Assembly (NCBI RefSeq): GCF_019703515.2
Contig: NC_059372.1
Coordinates: 22,616,931-22,680,930, forward strand
Direction of reading: 5' to 3'
From: Myxocyprinus asiaticus
Lineage: Eukaryota; Chordata; Actinopteri; Cypriniformes; Catostomidae
DNA length: 64,000 nucleotides
Position numbers and translations under genes: made by a program. Numbering within the stretch: the stretch's first letter is position 1; the number at the start of each line of letters is the position of its first letter. Below are positions 1 through 12,133 of this stretch, piece by piece. A model generated the notes under the pieces. That model saw only the letters and a list, made by a program, of their open reading frames with translations, was not told the origin of the DNA and searched no databases.

Positions 1-209
1 GTAACACTGTTGTTGATAATGCTGTTTTGTTATGTTCTATAGATCAACAAGTCTGAAATTGTACTCTTAGGTTTGGGTAAAATCTATCGGTTATGGTATT
101 TTAAATTAGCAAATTATATTTCTTCATTGCTAGATGTTTTAAAATCTTTATTTGTTGGAATTTTAACATTGAAACCTTGGTTTCTCAGCAATATCTTGGC
201 TATCATAAC
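1..209. other. flank, nothing recognised
   Basis: AT-rich sequence with no convincing coding frame or repeat structure. It ends at the target-site flank of the hAT-like element that starts at 210. Confidence 0.5.
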
Positions 210-499
210 TAGGGCTGGGCGATAGGATGATATAATCGGATATCGACGATGTCTTACAAAGATCCCGATGCTGATTCCGGACAGACATGATCGACAATAT
301 CAGGAAATGGCAAAACCATGGATCTGGGAAGTCACCAAATATATTAAACATTGGCCAGGGTGTGAAACTAGCACCCGCCACCTGCCAAATGCGATGAGAC
401 TGAATCCAGTTCACAAGCTCCTCATCCAAATGTATTTCATGTGCGGGTTATTTTGCTCATCTACCCGCAACAGGCGGACGACCTGCTGCAAGACATTTT

Positions 500-2958
500 G
501 GAGTGACACATGACAAGAAATATTTTTGTTTTTGTTTGTTTGTCCTGTGTTTAGTAATCTTTTTCCAGTCAGTTTTACCAGAGACGAACTGCTGAAAATT
601 CGACAGCATATACCAGTCAATCTTTTCCCGGATTTTGAATATTTGGACATTTTGTTTGACATTTTAGTCGGAGGCGCGGCTGTGTTGTTTAAACGTGCTA
701 TGAGACGCAGGCAAGGGAGACGGGCAGGCGCGCTGGTCAAGCTCTGATGGCGTGGCTTTCGAACAGCCCTGCCGAGCATTCATCTAGCGAATCTCCGCTC
801 TCTCCCTAACAAAACAGACGAACTACATCTCCTCACCCGCACAAACAAGGGCTTTTCAACCTCTGCTGCCTTGTGCTTCACAGAAACCTGGCTGAATGAT
901 GCCATTCCTGACAGTGTGTTACATCTGCCGGGCTTTCAGCTGTTCAGAGTGGGTCGCAATGCTGAGTTAACGGGGAAAACGAGAGGTGGTTGAACATGCT
1001 TTTACATCAATAAAAGTTGGTGTACAGATGTAACAATGTTAAAGAGGATGTGCTGTCCTAATTTGGAAATGCTCTTTATTAACTGTAAGCCTTTCTACTC
1101 GCCACAGGAGTTTTCCTCGTTTATTCTGGTGAGTGTGTATATCGCGCCAAACGCGTGTTTGAATGCCGCGCTGCAACAGCTGGCTGATCAAATCACAGAC
1201 ATGGAACAACAATACCCGGACTCAGTTATTATTATTCTTGGGGATTTTAACAAAGCAAACCTCACACATGAACTGCCCAAATACAAACAGCACATTACAT
1301 GCCCAACCAGAGACAGAAATATACTGGATCATTGCTACACAACAATAAAGGATGCATATCGCTCTGTTCCTAGAGCAGCTTTAGGACTATCTGATCACTG
1401 TCTGGTTCATCTTCTTCCAACCTACAGACAGAAATTAAAATCTGCTAAGCCTGTATTAAGGACTGTAAAGAGATGGACCAATGAAGCAGAGCTGGAATTA
1501 CAAGCCTGCTTTGACTGCACTGATTGGAGTGTTTTTGAGGCTGCAGCCACAGACCTGGACGAGCTCACAGATACTGTTACATCATATATCAGTTTCTGTG
1601 AGGATAAGTGCATTCCTACTAGGACTTATTTAACATTTAACAATGACAAACCATGGTTTATAGCGGAACTCAGGCAGCTTCATCAGGCCAAAGAGGATGC
1701 TTACAGAGTTGGGGATAAAGTCTTGTACAATCAGGCCAGGAACACACTGAATAAGAGAATCAGAGTGGCTAAAAGAAGATACTCTGAGAAGCTGAAAAAC
1801 AAGTTTTCAGCTAACGACCCTGCATCAGTGTGGAGTGGCATAAAACAACTTACGAATTACAGGACTCCTACCCCCAACCCTGTGGTGGACCAACAACTGG
1901 CTGACAACCTGAATGTGTTCTACTGTAGATTTGAAAGGCCCAATCTCACACCCCATACCCACTCTGACCTTCACTTCACACAAACACCAACACCTCCTGC
2001 AACCCCCCTCCTCCCCTTTCCTGCTACTCAACCTGCACTTAAGATCTGTGAAGATGATGTGAGCCGCGTCTTTCGAAAACAAAGGATAAGGAAAGCACAG
2101 GGCCCAGATGGTGTTTCACCTGCATGTCTTAGATCCTGTGCTAACCAGCTGGCCCCCATCTTCACACAGATCTTCAATAGATCACTGGAGCAGTGTGAAG
2201 TCCCATGCTGCTTCAAATGTCCACTATCATCCCCATCCTAAAGAAACCAAAAATCACAGGACTTAATGACTACAGACCTGTCGCCATGACGTCTGTGGTC
2301 ATGAAGTCATTTGAGAGACTGGTGTCGGCCCACCTGAAGGACATCACTGGACCCCTTCTAGATCCCCTTCAATTTGCTTAGCGAGCAAACAGGTCTGTGG
2401 ATGATGCAGTCAACATGGGATTGCATCATATCCTGCAACATCTGGACAGACCAGGGACATATGCAAGGATCCTTTTTGTGGACTTCAGTTTGGCTAAATT
2501 ACACCAACTCTCTGTTCCCACGTCTATCTGTCAGTGGATTACCAGCTTTCTGACAGACAGGCAGCAGCTTGTGAGACAGGTGAAATTCACTTCCAGCACC
2601 TGTACAATCAGCACTGGTGCCCCCCCATGGATGTGTGCTCTCCCACACTACTCTTCTCCCTCTACACCAATGACTGCATAGCCAAGGACCCCCTCTGTCA
2701 AGCTCCTGAAGTTTGCAGATGACACCACTGTCATCGGCCTCATCCGAGATGACGACGAGTCTGCATACAGAAGGGAGGTTAAACAGCTGGCTGTCTGGTG
2801 CAGTCAAAACAACCTTGAGCTGAACATGCTCAAAACGGTGGAAATGATTGTGGATTTTAGGAGGAACCCCCAAACACTGACCCCCCTCACCATTCTAAAC
2901 AGCACTGTGGCAGCAGTGGAGTCATTCAGGTTCCTATATTCTGATATTCTGATTCTGA
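500..2958 (+). mobile_element. L2-like LINE, copy 1, with internal 3' deletion
   Basis: A non-LTR retrotransposon on the plus strand running from about the start of its long reading frame to a short tail of ATTCTG-type repeats (about 2937-2958). Homology to copy 2 stops at about 2935, just after the segment read as VESF, and the tail follows at once, so about 850 bp present in copy 2 (about 5960-6760) is missing while the tail is kept. The repeat-type tail (TTCTGA units rather than poly(A)) is typical of the L2 clade. The exact 5' end is not defined. Confidence 0.85.
526..2935 (+). pseudogene. L2-type LINE ORF2 (endonuclease-reverse transcriptase), decayed
   Basis: Encodes the replication protein of a non-LTR retrotransposon, which nicks target DNA and reverse-transcribes the element RNA from the nick. 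The N-terminal part is open at 526-747. Stops and a shift follow, then the endonuclease-like part: TETWL near 880, GDFNKANL near 1240-1265, and LGLSDHCLV near 1384-1410. The RT fingers appear as GPDGVSPACL near 2103. After a frameshift near 2215 come DYRPV, FERLV and ANRSVDDA, and the catalytic FADD at about 2713-2724. A TAG interrupts FAYRANRS near 2380, and a deletion near 2490 removes the segment after LFVDFS. The longest open piece is 1036-2241 (401 codons). It cannot make a working enzyme. The LINE identity is clear; the L2 clade is inferred from the tail and from remembered fish L2 proteins. Confidence 0.9.
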
Positions 2959-3047
2959 AATGCTGTTAGTCACAAAGACATGCGCTTGAAGAAACATACT
3001 TTATTATATTTTTTAAGAAAAAACAAAAGAAAAGCCGTCAATACTAT

Positions 3048-3873
3048 GTTTCCATCAATGCTTTTTTATGCGCATTTTAGGATATCGCTTAAAATCTGCT
3101 GGATGGAAACACCAAGATGCAAAAATCTCCAAAATGTGCATAGAAAACGTATACGCTCGCTTGAGGTGGATAATTTTCTTTTATTCAATAAGAAGAAATG
3201 TGCATAAACTGATGGAAACACATTTACCAAATAAACTCCTATTGAATTTAACAGGAATGCAAGATGTGCATAAAAAAAATCATGAGACTGAATCATTCAT
3301 TCATAACTGGACGAACCAGCGGACCAATCATCGCAATTGAATTGTTGCTATAGTCATTCTGAAATACCGGTGTCCTAAAAATCCAAAGCCTGCATAGAGT
3401 TTACAGAGCAAAAAAGATAAACACAAACTTGCACTTTTCCCCGAAGAGAAGGCTTATTGATAGTGAGGTAACCACCCCAATAATCAAAACAAGCAAGCAC
3501 AACCCCCCATTATTTATAACATGATCAATGGAAACAAGTAAATGCTTCACGCTGCAACATTCAAGCTAAATTTACGCCCCTTGTCCACACCGCAAGTCAT
3601 GATGGAGGAATGCACACACACACATAGTGCTCCCAGAACTGTGTGACGCGCTGTCATTTCCAGTCATGAAACGAGTTATTAAAGTGTTTTGTCTGCGTGA
3701 CCTAAACTGCAATTATTTTATTAATAAAAGAGTTACACAGTTGCTACAATTTACCCAGAAGTGACAATTTTGATCTTTTGAATGCAAGGGATGGAAACGC
3801 TGCTTTATCCGCACATTGTTTTTGCGATATTCTGATTTTTCACATAAATTAAATTCACAATTTGGATGGAAAC
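3048..3873. mobile_element. non-autonomous DNA transposon, probably PIF/Harbinger-type
   Basis: The ends are a near-perfect inverted repeat, GTTTCCATCAA at 3048-3058 and TTGGATGGAAAC at 3862-3873. The same GTTTCCATCC motif and ATATCGC-like subterminal words recur inside, in both orientations (near 3102 and 3789). The element at 58343-59909 has the same ends and carries a fragment like a Harbinger transposase, so I group them. No coding capacity is seen here. The superfamily is inferred through that relative only. Confidence 0.5.
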
Positions 3874-3953
3874 TTGTGTCTGATTCGCTGTTTGTTCACA
3901 GGCATGCAGTGGAGCTCGAACAGAACTCTTATAGAGGTATGACACTAAACTGA

Positions 3954-4225
3954 AAATGAGTTTTAGACCCATGGGTCAGCAGTATGTCTGGAGTAAGATG
4001 ACAAGGTGATGACAAGAACGACACCATCCCCACAGTCAAGCATGTAGGTCCTGTTATGGGGGTGTTTTGTGGCTGCAGGAAACGGCTATCCTGACTATGT
4101 GACTGACACCATGGATTCTTTCAGGTATCAGGCCATTTTGGCATGAAAAATGTGATGCCTTCAGTGTGTAAATTGAAGCTCGGTGATCACTGGACTTTCC
4201 AGCAAGACAATAACACCAAGGATAC
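3954..4225 (+). pseudogene. Tc1-like transposase remnant, 5' piece
   Basis: Decayed coding sequence of a Tc1/mariner transposase. Translation gives pieces such as IPTVKHVG, VMGVFCGC and WTFQQDNNTKDT, matching the second catalytic aspartate region (QQDN) of Tc1-type DDE transposases. The reading breaks at 4226, where the twin-primed L2 was inserted, and resumes at 6783. Several frame changes make it non-functional. The N-terminal half and the left terminal repeat are not seen. Confidence 0.75.
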
Positions 4226-5893
4226 TTGGGCACTTCCTCCTAAAGTCCACAATCATCTCCATCATTTTGAGCTATTCAGCTCAAGGTTGTTTTGACTGCA
4301 CCAGACAGCCAGCTGTTTAACCTCCCTTCTGTATGCAGACTCATCGTCATCTCGGATGAGGCCGATGACAGTGGTGTAATCTGCAAACTTCAGGAGCTTG
4401 ACAGAGGGGTCCTTGTCGATGCAGTCATTGGTGTAGAGGGAGAAGAGTAGTGGGGAGAGCACACATCCCTAGGGAGCACCAGTGCTGATTGTACAGGTGC
4501 TGGAAGTGAGTTTCCCCTGTCTCACAAGCTGCTGCCTGTCCATCATAAAGCTGGTAATCCACTGACAGATAGACAAGGGAACAGAGAGTTGGTGTAATTT
4601 ATTACAGTATAGCTGGGATGATGGTGTTGAAAGCCGAACTGAAGTCCACAAAAAGGATCCTTGCATATGACCCTGGTCTGTCCAGATGTTGCAGGATATG
4701 ATGCAGTCCTATGTTGACTGCATCATCCACAGACCTGTTTGCTCGATAAGCAAATTGAAGGGGATCTAGAAGGGGTCCAGTGATGTTCTTCAGGTGGGCC
4801 AACACAAGTCTCTCAAATGATTTCATGACTACAGACTTCAGGGTGACAGGTCTGTAGTCATTAAGTCCTGTGATTTTTGGTTTCTTTGGGATGGGGATGA
4901 TAGTGGAATGTTTGAAGCAGCATGGGACTTCACAATGCTCCAGTGATCTATTGAAGATCTGTGTGAAGATGGGGGCCAGCTGGTTAGCACAGGATCTAAG
5001 ACATGCAGGTGAAATGCCATCTGGACCCTGTGCTTTCCTTATCCTTTGTTTTCGAAAGACGCGGCTCACATCATCTTCACAGATCTTAAGTGCAGGTTGA
5101 GTAGCAGGAGGGGGGAGGAGGGGGGTTGCAGGAGGTGTTGGTGTTTGTGTGAAGTGAAGTTCAGAGTGGGTGTGGGGTGTGAGATTGTGCCTTTCAAATC
5201 TACAGAAGAACATATTCAGGTCGTCAGCCAGTTGTTGGTCCACCACAGGGTTGGGGGCAGGAGTCCTGTAATTCGTAAGTTGTTTCATGCCACTCCACAC
5301 TGATGCAGGGTCGTTAGCTGAAAACTTGTTTTTCAGCTTCTCAGAGTATCTTCTTTTAGCCACTCTGATTCCCTTATTTAGTGTGTTCCTGTCCTGATTG
5401 TACAAGACTTTATCCCCAACTCTGTAAGCATCCTCTTTGGCCTGACAAAGCTGCCTGAGTTCCACTGTAAACCATGGTTTTTCGTTGTTAAATGTTAAAT
5501 AAGTCCTAGTAGGAATGCACATATCCTCACAAAAACTGATATATGATGTAACATTATCTGTGAGCTTGTCCAGGTCTGTGGCTGCAGCCTCAAAAACACT
5601 CCAATCAGTGCAGTCAAAGCAGGCTTGTAGTTCCAGTTCTGCTTCGTTGGTCCATCTCTTTACAGTCCTTAATACAGGCTTAGCAGATTTTAATTTCTGT
5701 CTGTAGGTTGGAAGAAGATGAACCAGACAGTGATCAGATAGTCCCAATGCTGCCCTAGGAACAGAGTGATATGCATCCTTTATTGTTGTGTAGCAATGAT
5801 CCAGTATATTTCTGTCTCTGGTTGGGCATGTAATGTGCTGTTTGTATTTGGGCAGTTCACGTGTGAGGTTTGCTTTGTTAAAATCCCCAAGAA
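4226..5893 (-). mobile_element. L2-like LINE, copy 2, inverted 5' segment
   Basis: The 5' part of a second L2 insertion lies in minus orientation. Read on the minus strand it starts at the endonuclease GDFNKANL segment (about 5889) and runs to just past the RT palm segment, ending beside the 4221-4225 target duplication. The FADD motif has become FADY here (about 4385). The frame from about 5900 down to 4602 is open for roughly 430 codons with endonuclease (LGLSDHCLV) and RT (GPDGISP, NDYRPV, ANRSVDDA, LFVDFSSAFN) segments; a stop and frame change follow. It abuts the plus-strand 3' segment, and the two together form one insertion. Confidence 0.9.
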
Positions 5894-6782
5894 ACACCCC
5901 AATACTGACCCCCCTCACCATTCTAAACAGCACTGTGGCAGCAGTGGAGTCATTCAGGTTCCTGGGCACCACCATCTCACAGGACCTGTAGTGGGAGACC
6001 CATATTGACTCCATTGTGAAAAAAGCCCAGCAGAGGTTGTACTTCCTTTGTCAGCTGAGGAAATTCAACCTGCCACAGGCGCTGCTGATACGGTTTTACT
6101 CAGCAGTCATTGAGTCTGTCCTCTGCACTTCAGTAACTGTCTGGTTTGGTTTAGCTACGAAATCAGACATCAGAAGACTACAAAGGACAATTCGGACTGC
6201 TGAGAGGATTATTGGTTGCTCCCTGCCCCCCCTTCAAGAACTATACACTTCCAGAGTGAGGAAAAAGGCTGGAAAAATCACTCTGGATCCCACTCACCCT
6301 GCCCACTAACTTTTTGAACTGTTGCCTTCTGGCCGACGCTTCAGAGCTCTGAGCACCAGAACCGTCAGGCACAGGAACAGTTTTTTCCCTCAGGCTATCC
6401 ATCTCATGAACAGTTAAATTGCCCCATTGAGCAATAACTATGTGCAATACACAGTTTAGTCTTTCTTATATTTATCCAACACATCCAGCCTCTTCTGCCA
6501 TTTCATTCCTCTGGGAAAAAAAACAAAAACGTTTGCACTGTACATAACAGATTTGTATTTACACTGTACATAACAGATTTTATTAGATTTGCACTACCCA
6601 TGTGTATGTGTGTATGTATGTGTGTGTCTGTATGTATGTGTATAATTATTTTTTATTTTTTATTATTATCTATGTCTTGCTGCTGTTTTTGTATTGTTTT
6701 TGTACGGGTGTACACTGGAAGCTCCTGTCACCAAGACAAATTCCTTTGCAATAAAGCTCATTCTGATTCTGATTCTGATTCT
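5894..6782 (+). mobile_element. L2-like LINE, copy 2, 3' segment with tail
   Basis: The 3' part of the same insertion in plus orientation. It begins at the position in the LINE where the inverted part stops (CCCCAA followed by ACTGACC, equivalent to about 2868-2875 in copy 1). It encodes the C-terminus of the RT protein (KKAQQRLYFLCQLRKF near 6016, SDIRRLQRT near 6163), then a 3' UTR, and ends in four ATTCTG-type tail units at about 6759-6782. A GATAC duplication (4221-4225 and 6783-6787) flanks the whole insertion. The inverted-5'-plus-normal-3' arrangement is the known signature of twin priming. Confidence 0.9.
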
Positions 6783-7272
6783 GATACATCCAAGTTGTCC
6801 AAAATCTGGTTCAGGGATAAGTCGTGGAATGTCCTTAAATGGCTCTTTCAGTCCATCATTAAAATCCCATTGCAAACCTTTGTTGGGATTTCAGGGAAGC
6901 AGTGGCAGCACAGAAACCAAAGAATGCCAATGAGCTGGAAGCTTTTGCTCATGAGAAATGTGTAAAAATTCTAATAGAGAGGTGTCCGAAGCCTGAGAAC
7001 ACTTACCTGAAACATTTATTTGCTGTTATTAAAGATAAAGTATGCTCCACAAATGATTGACTTTGGGGGCTGAATATTTTTGACATGACATTTGTGGAGA
7101 GAATTAGTTATTTTTTATTTTAAAATTTGGGTAAACTGAACTCTTTGTTCTCAAAATTACTCAAATGTGTATTAAAAACTTGTTTACTGAGGTTTTAGTT
7201 GATGTGTTTTAATTCACATCACCAGAATGTATTGCTGGTCAGGGGGGTTGAATAATTTGTATTGAAACTGTA
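6783..7272 (+). mobile_element. Tc1-like element remnant, 3' piece with right terminal repeat
   Basis: Continues the Tc1-like transposase broken at 4225: the frame reads SKLSKIWFRDKSWNVLKW straight after the target duplication. The DDE glutamate segment is not recognisable. A non-coding 3' end follows, closing near 7235-7272 with GGGGGGTTGAATAATTTG and GAAACTGTAT, which matches a fish mariner right terminal repeat as I remember it. The partner left repeat is not visible upstream of 3954, so the element was 5'-truncated before or after the LINE landed. Confidence 0.7.
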
Positions 7273-8432
7273 TATCTTTTTATTAAAGAAACAAAGATGA
7301 AAGTGAATTAATCATAAAGTAATACAAGACACGTTCACCTTGAACGGAAAAACTGAGTATTATTTTCATTTCTTTTGGCAGCATTAACTGTATTACCAAA
7401 ACAGAATACCAACACAAATTCGATAAGAACACATTTGGCAGCATTATTTTGGGAATTTATTAGGCTTATTTATTTTTATTATCATTGTCTTTACATTTAT
7501 AATTGTCATTAGTTCTTAATCTGAAGGCTATTAGTTATTTTTCACCTGATGTCATTGACGGATGCTTGCGTGATTGCAAATGGGGCCATTGGAGACTGGG
7601 AGGTGGTTAAATAATATTTTTTGATCACTTCGTTATTTTTATTCTTTTTTCATTTAGTTTAAAGTGCAGTCTGAATTTAGAAATGTCTTTTAAGTTTTTT
7701 GTGTTTCAATAAATGAATTAAATTTTTAAAGAAAAATCAATAAAGCAAAAAAATTCACCGACCCTAAGCAGGTGGCTTGATGATGTAATAGGATATCACG
7801 ATATTTTTAAAGCAATTATCGCTAAAATATTTTTTTACATATCGCCCAGCCCTATATAATACCATTTTGTGCAGTAGAGGACAAAATTCAGTGCAGTGAA
7901 CCATAAAACTGTAGCTGTCAGCGCTGCTAGATTTTCTTTCTTGTGGTCAGTTTTTTGTTTTTTTTGCTTTGTGTGTTGTCTGGTATAAAGCATTCAGAGA
8001 TGAAAATGGAAGATACAAACTGGTGTACTGGGAGCTCCTGGCTGTCAGACTGGGCTTTATCGTTGCCTTTGAGGTATATAGTTTACAATATGAACAATTT
8101 AAGATCAAGCAACTTGATTAATGTATTTTTTATCACTTTTTAAAAACGATTATTTGTATTCTGTGTAATCATATTCCTAAAGGTGCACTCAATGATGTTT
8201 TGCTAGCAATCATCTTAGACTTATACTGACACCTAGCTGCGTGGATGAAGCACCATGTAAAATCAATAGTTTTTGGTTTTGATGCTATTAAAGAAATGCA
8301 TTATTCGCAGTCAACCATGATTAATTCATTTCATGAGCGAAAGTGTCCAATAAAACTGAGATAAAGTGAGTAGTATTTGGCTGGTCATATGATCTCAACA
8401 TGGCAGCTCCCATGAGGCAAACCACTTCATAA
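7273..8432. other. non-coding; end of hAT-like shell and anonymous sequence
   Basis: AT-rich sequence without a convincing coding frame. Up to 7854 it is the right interior and terminal repeat of the hAT-like shell; from 7855 to 8432 it is anonymous. Confidence 0.5.
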
Positions 8433-8810
<378 letters not shown>

Positions 8811-10395
8811 CAGGTGCATCTCAATAAATTAGAATGTTGTGAAAAAGTTCATTTATTTCAGTAATTCAACTCAAATTGTGAAACTCGTGTATTAAATAAA
8901 TTCAATGCACACAGACTGAAGTAGTTTAAGTCTTTGGTTCTTTTAATTGTGATGATTTTGGCTCACATTTAACAAAAACCCACCAATTCACTATCTCAAA
9001 AAATTAGAATATGGTGACATGCCAATCAGCTAATCAACTCAAAACACCTGCAAAGGTTTCCTGAGCCTTCAAAATGGTCTCTCAGTTTGGTTCACTAGGC
9101 TACACAATCATGGGGAAGACTGCTGATCTGACAGTTGTCCAGAAGACAATCATTGACACCCTTCACAAGGAGGGTAAGCCACAAACATTCATTGCCAAAG
9201 AAGCTGGCTGTTCACAGAGTGCTGTATCCAAGCATGTTAACAGAACGTTGAGTGGAAGGAAAAAGTGTGGAAGAAAAAGATGCACAACCAACCGAGAGAA
9301 CCGCAGCCTTATGAGGATTGTCAAGCAAAATCGATTCAAGAATTTGGGTGAACTTCACAAGGAATGGACTGAGGCTGGGGTCAAGGCATCAAGAGCCACC
9401 ACACACAGACATGTCAAGGAATTTGGCTACAGTTGTCGTATTCCTCTTGTTAAGCCACTCCTGAACCACAGACAACGTCAGAGGCGTCTTACCTGGGCTA
9501 AGGAGAAGAAGAACTGGACTGTTGCCCAGTGGTCCAAAGTCCTCTTTTCAGATGAGAGCAAGTTTTGTATTTCATTTGGAAACCAAGGTCCTAGAGTCTG
9601 GAGGAAGGGTGGAGAAGCTCATAGCCCAAGTTGCTTGAAGTCCAGTGTTAAGTTTCCACAGTCTGTGATGATTTGGGGTGCAATGTCATCTGCTGGTGTT
9701 GGTCCATTGTGTTTTTTGAAAACCAAAGTCACTGCACCCGTTTACCAAGAAATTATGGAGCACTTCATGCTTCCTTCTGCTGACCAGCTTTTTAAAGATG
9801 CTGATTTCATTTTCCAGCAGGATTTGGCGTCCTGCCCACACTGCCAAAAGCACCAAAAGTTGGTTAAATGACCATGGTGTTGGTGTGCTTGACTGGCCAG
9901 CAAACTCACCAGACCTGAACCCCATAGAGAATCTATGGGGTATTGTCAAGAGGAAAATGAGAAACAAAAGACCAAAAAATGCAGATGAGCTGAAGGCCAC
10001 TGTCAAAGAAACCTGGGCTTCCATACCACCTCAGCAGTGCCACAAACTGATCACCTCCATGCCACGCCGAATTGAGGCAGTAATTAAAGCAAAAGGAGCC
10101 CCTACCAAGTATTGAGTACATATACAGTAAATGAACATACTTTCCAGAAGGCCAACAATTCACTAAAAAAGTTTTTTTTATTGGTCTTATGATGTATTCT
10201 AATTTTCTGAGATAGTGAATTGGTGGGTTTTTGTTAAATGTGAGCCAAAATCATCACAATTAAAAGAACCAAAGACTTAAACTACTTCAGTCTGTGTGCA
10301 TTGAATTTATTTAATACACGAGTTTCACAATTTGAGTTGAATTACTGAAATAAATGAACTTTTCCACGACATTCTAATTTATTGAGATGCACCTG
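8811..10395 (+). mobile_element. Tc1-like transposon with 202-bp terminal inverted repeats
   Basis: A complete 1585-bp element. The inverted repeats start CAGGTGCATCTCAATAAATT at 8811 and end with the complement at 10395; over about 202 bp I count three mismatches (98-99% identity). It sits in a TA-dinucleotide run, so TA flanks both sides, as expected for Tc1/mariner target choice. It contains one transposase gene with a single frameshift. The close match of the two repeats suggests a fairly recent insertion. Confidence 0.96.
9074..10115 (+). pseudogene. Tc1-type DDE transposase, single frameshift
   Basis: A cut-and-paste transposase that binds the terminal repeats and inserts at TA. The first frame starts at 9074; the ATG at 9110 (MGKTADLT) is the start I consider typical of this family. 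The N-terminal helix-turn-helix pair covers roughly residues 10-110 (QTFIAKEAGCSQSAVSKHV; then GVKASRATTHRHVKEFGY). Catalytic residues are all present: D in FSDES (about 9550), D in FQQDL (about 9821) and E in NPIENLW (about 9931), the DD34E spacing. An extra base near 9829-9832 (GGCGTCCTG) throws the frame out right after the second aspartate. The normal frame resumes at once (PAHTAKS) and runs to the stop at 10113-10115. No other disabling change is visible. Confidence 0.95.
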
Positions 10396-10562
<167 letters not shown>

Positions 10563-10566
<4 letters not shown>

Positions 10567-11205
10567 AGCTTTTATTTAGCTACAGTTATGACTGGAGTAT
10601 ATGAAGCATATTTTACAGTAGTATTATTTATTTCTTTTAATGAGGAAAAATTACTATGTTCAGCTTTAATGAGTATCTTTGTCTTGTTTTACTTAAAACA
10701 ACATGCATTTACCTGATAAGCAAGACTGTGTATGATAAGGTTTTTTTTCAGAGATTGCATCTTGAAAATACATGTATTTTTCCTTGTGCCATTGGCAGAT
10801 TCATTTAACAAGTTTTAAGCATAAACAAGTGAAAAAAACAGCCACAGAACACCAAAAGACAAAACATCGAGGTTAGATTAAATATATAGAGAGATATTAT
10901 AGAGACAAAATTAAAGATTATAAAATACAATGTATATATTGTCATTTGTTGTATATCTTGATAATGAAGTCTGTGTACACATTCTCAGCTTTTGGTGTTC
11001 TTTGTTCTGCGTGCTATTGACTGGATGGTACCTGACATACCTGAATCATTGGAGATGAAGATCAAGAGGGAGCGTTACCTGGTAAGCAGGTGCTGGCTGA
11101 TAACCAGGAGGCTCTGCTGGTGAGTGGCAGGATGCCTCATAGGGCATATAGTGACGTCCACACCCTCCAGTACCCACTCACTGTGAGCCAGCCCCACATA
11201 TTCTC
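10563..11205. other. anonymous non-coding sequence
   Basis: AT-rich; I see no coding frame, RNA gene or recognised repeat in it. Confidence 0.4.
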
Positions 11206-11925
11206 AGTAAAGGGATAGTTCACCCAAACATTACAAATCTCTCATCATTTACTCACCCTAACACCATCCCAGATGTGTATGACTTTCATTCTTCTGCTGA
11301 ACACAAAGATTTTTTGAAGAATTTTTCAGCTCTGTAGGTCCTTACAATGCAAGTGAATAGTGACCAGACCTTTGAAGCTCCAAAAATCACATAAAGTCAG
11401 CATAAAAGTAATTCATAAGACTGGTTTAATCTATGTCTTCAGAAGCTATATGATAGATGTGGGTGAAAAACAGATCAATATTTAAGTCGTTTGTTTACTA
11501 TCTATCTCCACTTTCACTTTCACCTACTTCTCCTTCTTCTTCTTCTTTTTATCTTTTTATTTTTTGGTAATTCGCATTCTTTGTGTATATAGGAAAAATG
11601 CTGATAATAATATGTTGCTTACACATATTATAACTTGCCATGTTGGCAGCAATAGTACTTTGTAAAAAATAAATAAAAATAACAATAAAAGCAAATCCTA
11701 AACAGTCAAAATAGTCTCTTCAAAACTGGGCAGGGATGAGGACATTGGGGGCCCAGAGACAGCCAAAGTAGTGGGGTCTGAGGGATCTTCTACCAAAAGA
11801 TTAAAATATTTCATCAAGGCTTCATCTGTCGAGGGCACTTGGATATGAATATTAAATTATAAGATCAACAGTTTGTTTTGAAGCTGAATGACAGCAGTCC
11901 AGTTTTTGTGTTGAAATATTTTTAT

Positions 11926-12133
11926 GGTAACACTTTACAATAAGGTTCCATTCTTTAACATTAGCTAAAGCATTAGGTATCATGAACAAACAATTAACAA
12001 TATATTTTTTACAGCATTTATTAATCTTTGTTGGTACTAGTTAATAAAAATACAGTTGTTCATTGTTAGTTCATGTTAGTTCATAGTGCATTAACTAATG
12101 TTAACAAATGGAACTTTATTGTGAAGTGTAACC
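11926..12133. mobile_element. 208-bp MITE (GGTAACACTTTACAATAAGG family)
   Basis: A short inverted-repeat element inside the larger one. The left end GGTAACACTTTACAATAAGG at 11926 matches the reverse complement of the right end (GGTTACACTTCACAATAAAG read inward from 12133), and the match continues through GTTCCATT and TTAACATTAG. Non-coding. Confidence 0.85.

Larger units (their letters stand above)
210..7854. mobile_element. hAT-like DNA transposon shell, non-autonomous, with nested insertions
   Basis: A perfect 15-bp terminal inverted repeat is visible: TAGGGCTGGGCGATA at 210-224 and its reverse complement at 7840-7854. The flanking octamers TATCATAA (201-208) and TATAATAC (7855-7862) match at six of eight positions, compatible with a decayed 8-bp target duplication as made by hAT transposases. 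No hAT transposase is visible. The element's own sequence is probably limited to about 225-500 and 7273-7839; the rest is later insertions (two L2 LINEs, a PIF-like MITE, a Tc1 remnant). The hAT assignment rests on the end sequence and the weak duplication; the pairing of the two ends could also be two unrelated copies of one family. Confidence 0.6.

Noticed and set aside
1825..2216. Antisense open frames across the L2 coding region (also at 4838-5706)
   Set aside because: They mirror the conserved L2 coding sequence and show no independent domain.
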